This document shows, piece after piece, positions 61,413-64,000 of a stretch of 64,000 nt of DNA (positions are counted from its first letter, which is position 1; every line of letters starts with the position of its first letter). Location: assembly GCA_001574975.1 (NCBI GenBank), contig KQ965737.1:226288-290287 (forward strand), in the 5' to 3' direction. A program made the translations under genes and the position numbers. Source of the stretch: Gonapodya prolifera JEL478 (taxonomy: Eukaryota > Monoblepharomycota > Monoblepharidomycetes > Monoblepharidales > Gonapodyaceae). Below the pieces are notes generated by a model. The model saw only the letters and a list, made by a program, of their open reading frames with translations, was not told where the DNA came from and ran no database searches.

Positions 61413-64000
61413 ATGGACGAATCTCCAAATCCGTGGGGCTCCGAAGATCCCTGGCAGTCAGAAAATGGGGCAGCTATACCTAAGCCTTCTTCATCGGGCC
61501 CTCCTCCAAGTCCCCCTGTCTCCCCCCTCGTGATGCCGGATGCTGTGTTGCCCGAACCGCCGGCATCCAAGCCAAAGGACCCCACTGCTCACGAGGATGT
61601 TGCCGGTGATTACACTGAAAGCTCGAAGCAGCTCGGCACGGAAAAGGGCGTGATCGAAAGACCTGCCCCGGTGTCGCAAACATCCAGCAGTTCCTCACCG
61701 CAAAATTCTGGGCCCGCGGAGCATTCATCAAAAAATAACCCTGATTTTTTGGATCCTTTGACCATTGTAACGGGTGCACCTCCAGCTTCTGTCATCAGCC
61801 CACCAGCTCCAGCTACTTCACCTCCAGCAAAGGTTGACGTGCCGGCACCGACAGCGGCAAAGGAACTCACCAAAGTCATCGACCCGCTGCAGGATTCGAA
61901 GCCCGCTACCTCACGAACTGGTCAAAAGCCGGACTCTTCAAACCCCTTGGTTCAAACGCAGTCTACCCAGCCGATTTCGAACCCTCTAGCGTCTGCAGGA
62001 ATGACTATTTCAAAGTCAGCTTCACCTCCTGTGGGGGTTCCACCAGTCAGCAACCCACTTCAAAATGCGTCGCCATCTCCAGCCTCGACGATGCCGATCG
62101 CCACAAACGGAATTCGCCGCCTGCCTACCACGGCGGCATCGCCGACACCAAAATCTCCTGTTTCGACGCCCGCATCTTTTGTGGACCCTCTTTCTGCTCC
62201 ACCTGCGGCACCTGCTGTTGCCCCAGCTCCAGTACAACCACCGTCACCTGTGCGCGCGACTGCGCCAGGAATCACATCATCACGTGGGTCTCTACAGGCG
62301 CTGAAATAACGAATTACTCTATAGCATAATAATTTACGAAACTTGGCAGCAACCCTCGTTCCGTCTAACCCCTCTGGACCTGGGGCCTCGGTTGTCAATG
62401 GTGCCGGGCTTGAAACACCAACAGGCGCCGGGGCACGTCCTTCTGCTGCAGTCGTTGATCCTTTAGCACGTGCAATGTCCCCAGACATTGGGTCTGATAG
62501 CATTTATGATGGACGGGCGGCGTCACCACAGAGCAAAGCGGGTGCTCTCACGGGTTCGGTGGTTTACAATCCACTCGGAGGCGATGAGGACGACAGCAAG
62601 ACTGGAGATGAGGGTCTCCGCTGGGGTTCTGGAAGTGTTCGTCGAGTAAGTGGGTCCATTATTCGTGGTTTGAAGTACTCTAAATACCATCACGCCATCA
62701 TTACTAGGCACGCAACTCTACTCCGTCACAGCATGACTTGGATAATGACTTACCGCCGCCAGTGATGACGTCTTCTTTCTTCTCCCCATCAAGTCGAGCT
62801 GCGCTTCCAACCAAATCCGTCACCCCTCCGCCAGTGAACTCTCCAACGCTGTCGGCTCCCCCCGTGGAAGCACCTCATCCACCAGTAAAAATAGCTCCTC
62901 GTTTCACGATTGCGATTCCTTCGACCACCCGCGTCCCTGGCGTGGACCAACATATTTCCTACACAATAGTCACTCGTTTCCATGGCCCCGGTGGGTCTCG
63001 CGGAGATCGCGAATGTGTCGTCAGTCGCCGTTATAGGGACTTTGTCTGGCTCTGGGGTGTGCTTCAGGCAAAGAATCCAGGTGTAATAGTACCACCCTTG
63101 CCGGAGAAACAAGCTCTCGGTGAGTTTGAACAGACGCTATTCAAAATTATTGCACGTGTTTTTAAGCAAAATGACATACGCGCCTGTAGGTCGCTTTCAG
63201 GAGGAATTTGTGGAATCGCGCCGATCTGCCTTGGAACGTTGCGTCCGCAAAATGGGTGCTCATCCCCGGCTCGCGGACGATCCCGACCTGAGATCGTTCC
63301 TCGAGTCTGATTCGTTTTCACCTGATCCGAGCGCCGTCACAAAGGCGAAACAGGGCCCAAGCACTTCGTCGAGTGGTGCGGCTGATTGGTTCGGTAGCTT
63401 AAGCGAGCGAATGGTTGGCGCTCTACCAAAGGCGCCCGAAGGAGATGAGGTCCGTGTGATCTGATAGAAATTGGGACACGGAAGTTGACTAACGCCTTTC
63501 TAACTCTTTTGAAAAGTGGTTTGAGAACAAGAAGTACCAACTCGAGCTTCTTGGAACGCAGCTCAGGGCGCTCTACAAGGCAGTAGAGGGTGTGATAAAA
63601 CAACGAAAAGGTGAAACTTACAAAATCGAGGAGCGATCCGGTTGCCTCGATTGAATCATTGTTTGTTCAGAACTTGGAGCAGCGAACTTCGAGTTCGGCG
63701 AGAGTTTGATCTCCCTCTCCGCCGTCGAGGTAGATCGTCCCCTTGTCCATCATTTGTCCGTACTCGGAGAGATATGTAAAAAGATGAGGGACATGCAGAT
63801 GAGGCAGGTGAGTAAATCCAACTGGAATGCAGTTTGCGGAACTATCAAAATTTTTATGCCCCAGGCTCGCATTGATATGACGTCCCTTGCAAACACCGTG
63901 GACGAGTATGTTCGCTTTCTAACATCCATCGAGGCAGCTTTCGCCTCTCGCCTCAAAGTATTTCACGACTGGAAAGCTGCTGAATCTGCCGCGGTGACCA
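61413..64000 (+). CDS. VPS5: Vps5/SNX1 sorting nexin, retromer PX-BAR subunit (3' end cut by window)
   Basis: Retromer-associated sorting nexin that binds PI3P and curves endosomal membranes for retrieval to the Golgi. ATG 61413 begins MDESPNPWGSEDPWQSENGA. About 420 residues of Ser/Pro-rich disorder follow, with eight NPL/DPL motifs. The PX domain (62890-63300) reads APRFTIAIPSTTRVPGV, ISYTIVTRFHG, CVVSRRYRDFVWLWGVLQAK, VIVPPLPEKQAL and, after an intron, GRFQEEFVESRRSALERCVR; RRYRDF and PPLPEK are the lipid-binding landmarks. The BAR region starts at EWFENKKYQLELLGTQLRAL (63520) and continues through ELGAANFEFGESLISLSAVE to EYVRFLTSIEAAFASRLKVF, where the window stops. The reading frame is intact up to the edge, so truncation is by the window only. 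Confidence 0.9.

Overview
The window is nuclear DNA from a fungus, most likely an early-diverging zoosporic (chytrid-type) lineage. The genes are compact and intron-rich. Introns are mostly 45-100 nt with GTRNGY donors, and neighbouring genes are often only 80-300 bp apart. Fungal orthologues are clear (Vts1, CreC, Yop1, Mrd1, Vps5). Beside them sit features not expected of Dikarya: a cyanobacterial-style GAF-GAF-PAS adenylyl cyclase, a GRIP golgin, an ARMC5-like ARM/BTB protein, a SCOC-like coiled coil, and GC-rich double-hairpin repeats. Placement in Chytridiomycota is an inference. No virus-like element, transposon, CRISPR array or tRNA gene was recognised.

Layout. 0-12 kb, all minus strand: APC1 (anaphase-promoting complex scaffold), a MYST acetyltransferase of the Esa1 type with a long basic N-terminus, a small SCOC-like coiled-coil gene, and a small secreted Cys-containing protein. 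12-19 kb, plus strand: a large ARM/BTB protein, a GC-rich non-coding stretch that may be a structured RNA, and an unrecognised F-box-like gene. 19-29 kb: SEC12/PREB (minus) shares a 90-bp divergent promoter with creC/WDR20 (plus), followed by the GAF adenylyl cyclase (plus). 29-38 kb: KGD2 (mitochondrial 2-oxoglutarate dehydrogenase E2) and TGS1 on minus, with condensin subunit 1 on plus, divergent from TGS1. 38-52 kb, all minus: a kinesin-7, a GRIP golgin, a long gene that resembles ATRIP/Rad26, and MRD1 with hairpin repeats inside one intron. 52-56 kb: a gene-poor stretch with short degenerate tandem duplications and one unrecognised RS-rich gene. 56-64 kb: VTS1 and YOP1 on minus, and VPS5 on plus, cut off by the window edge.

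These are mostly single-copy housekeeping genes (cell cycle, chromatin, secretory pathway, RNA processing). The gene order does not suggest a functional cluster. Exon boundaries were read by eye. Where I could match donor, acceptor and phase I give the boundary; elsewhere the outer coordinates are given and the internal structure is approximate. The most unusual items are the CyaB1-like cyclase (23.5-28.7 kb), the double-hairpin repeats in the MRD1 intron (51.4-51.7 kb), the possible structured RNA (16.3-16.7 kb), and N-terminal extensions on otherwise ordinary proteins (Esa1-type MYST, Yop1, Vps5).
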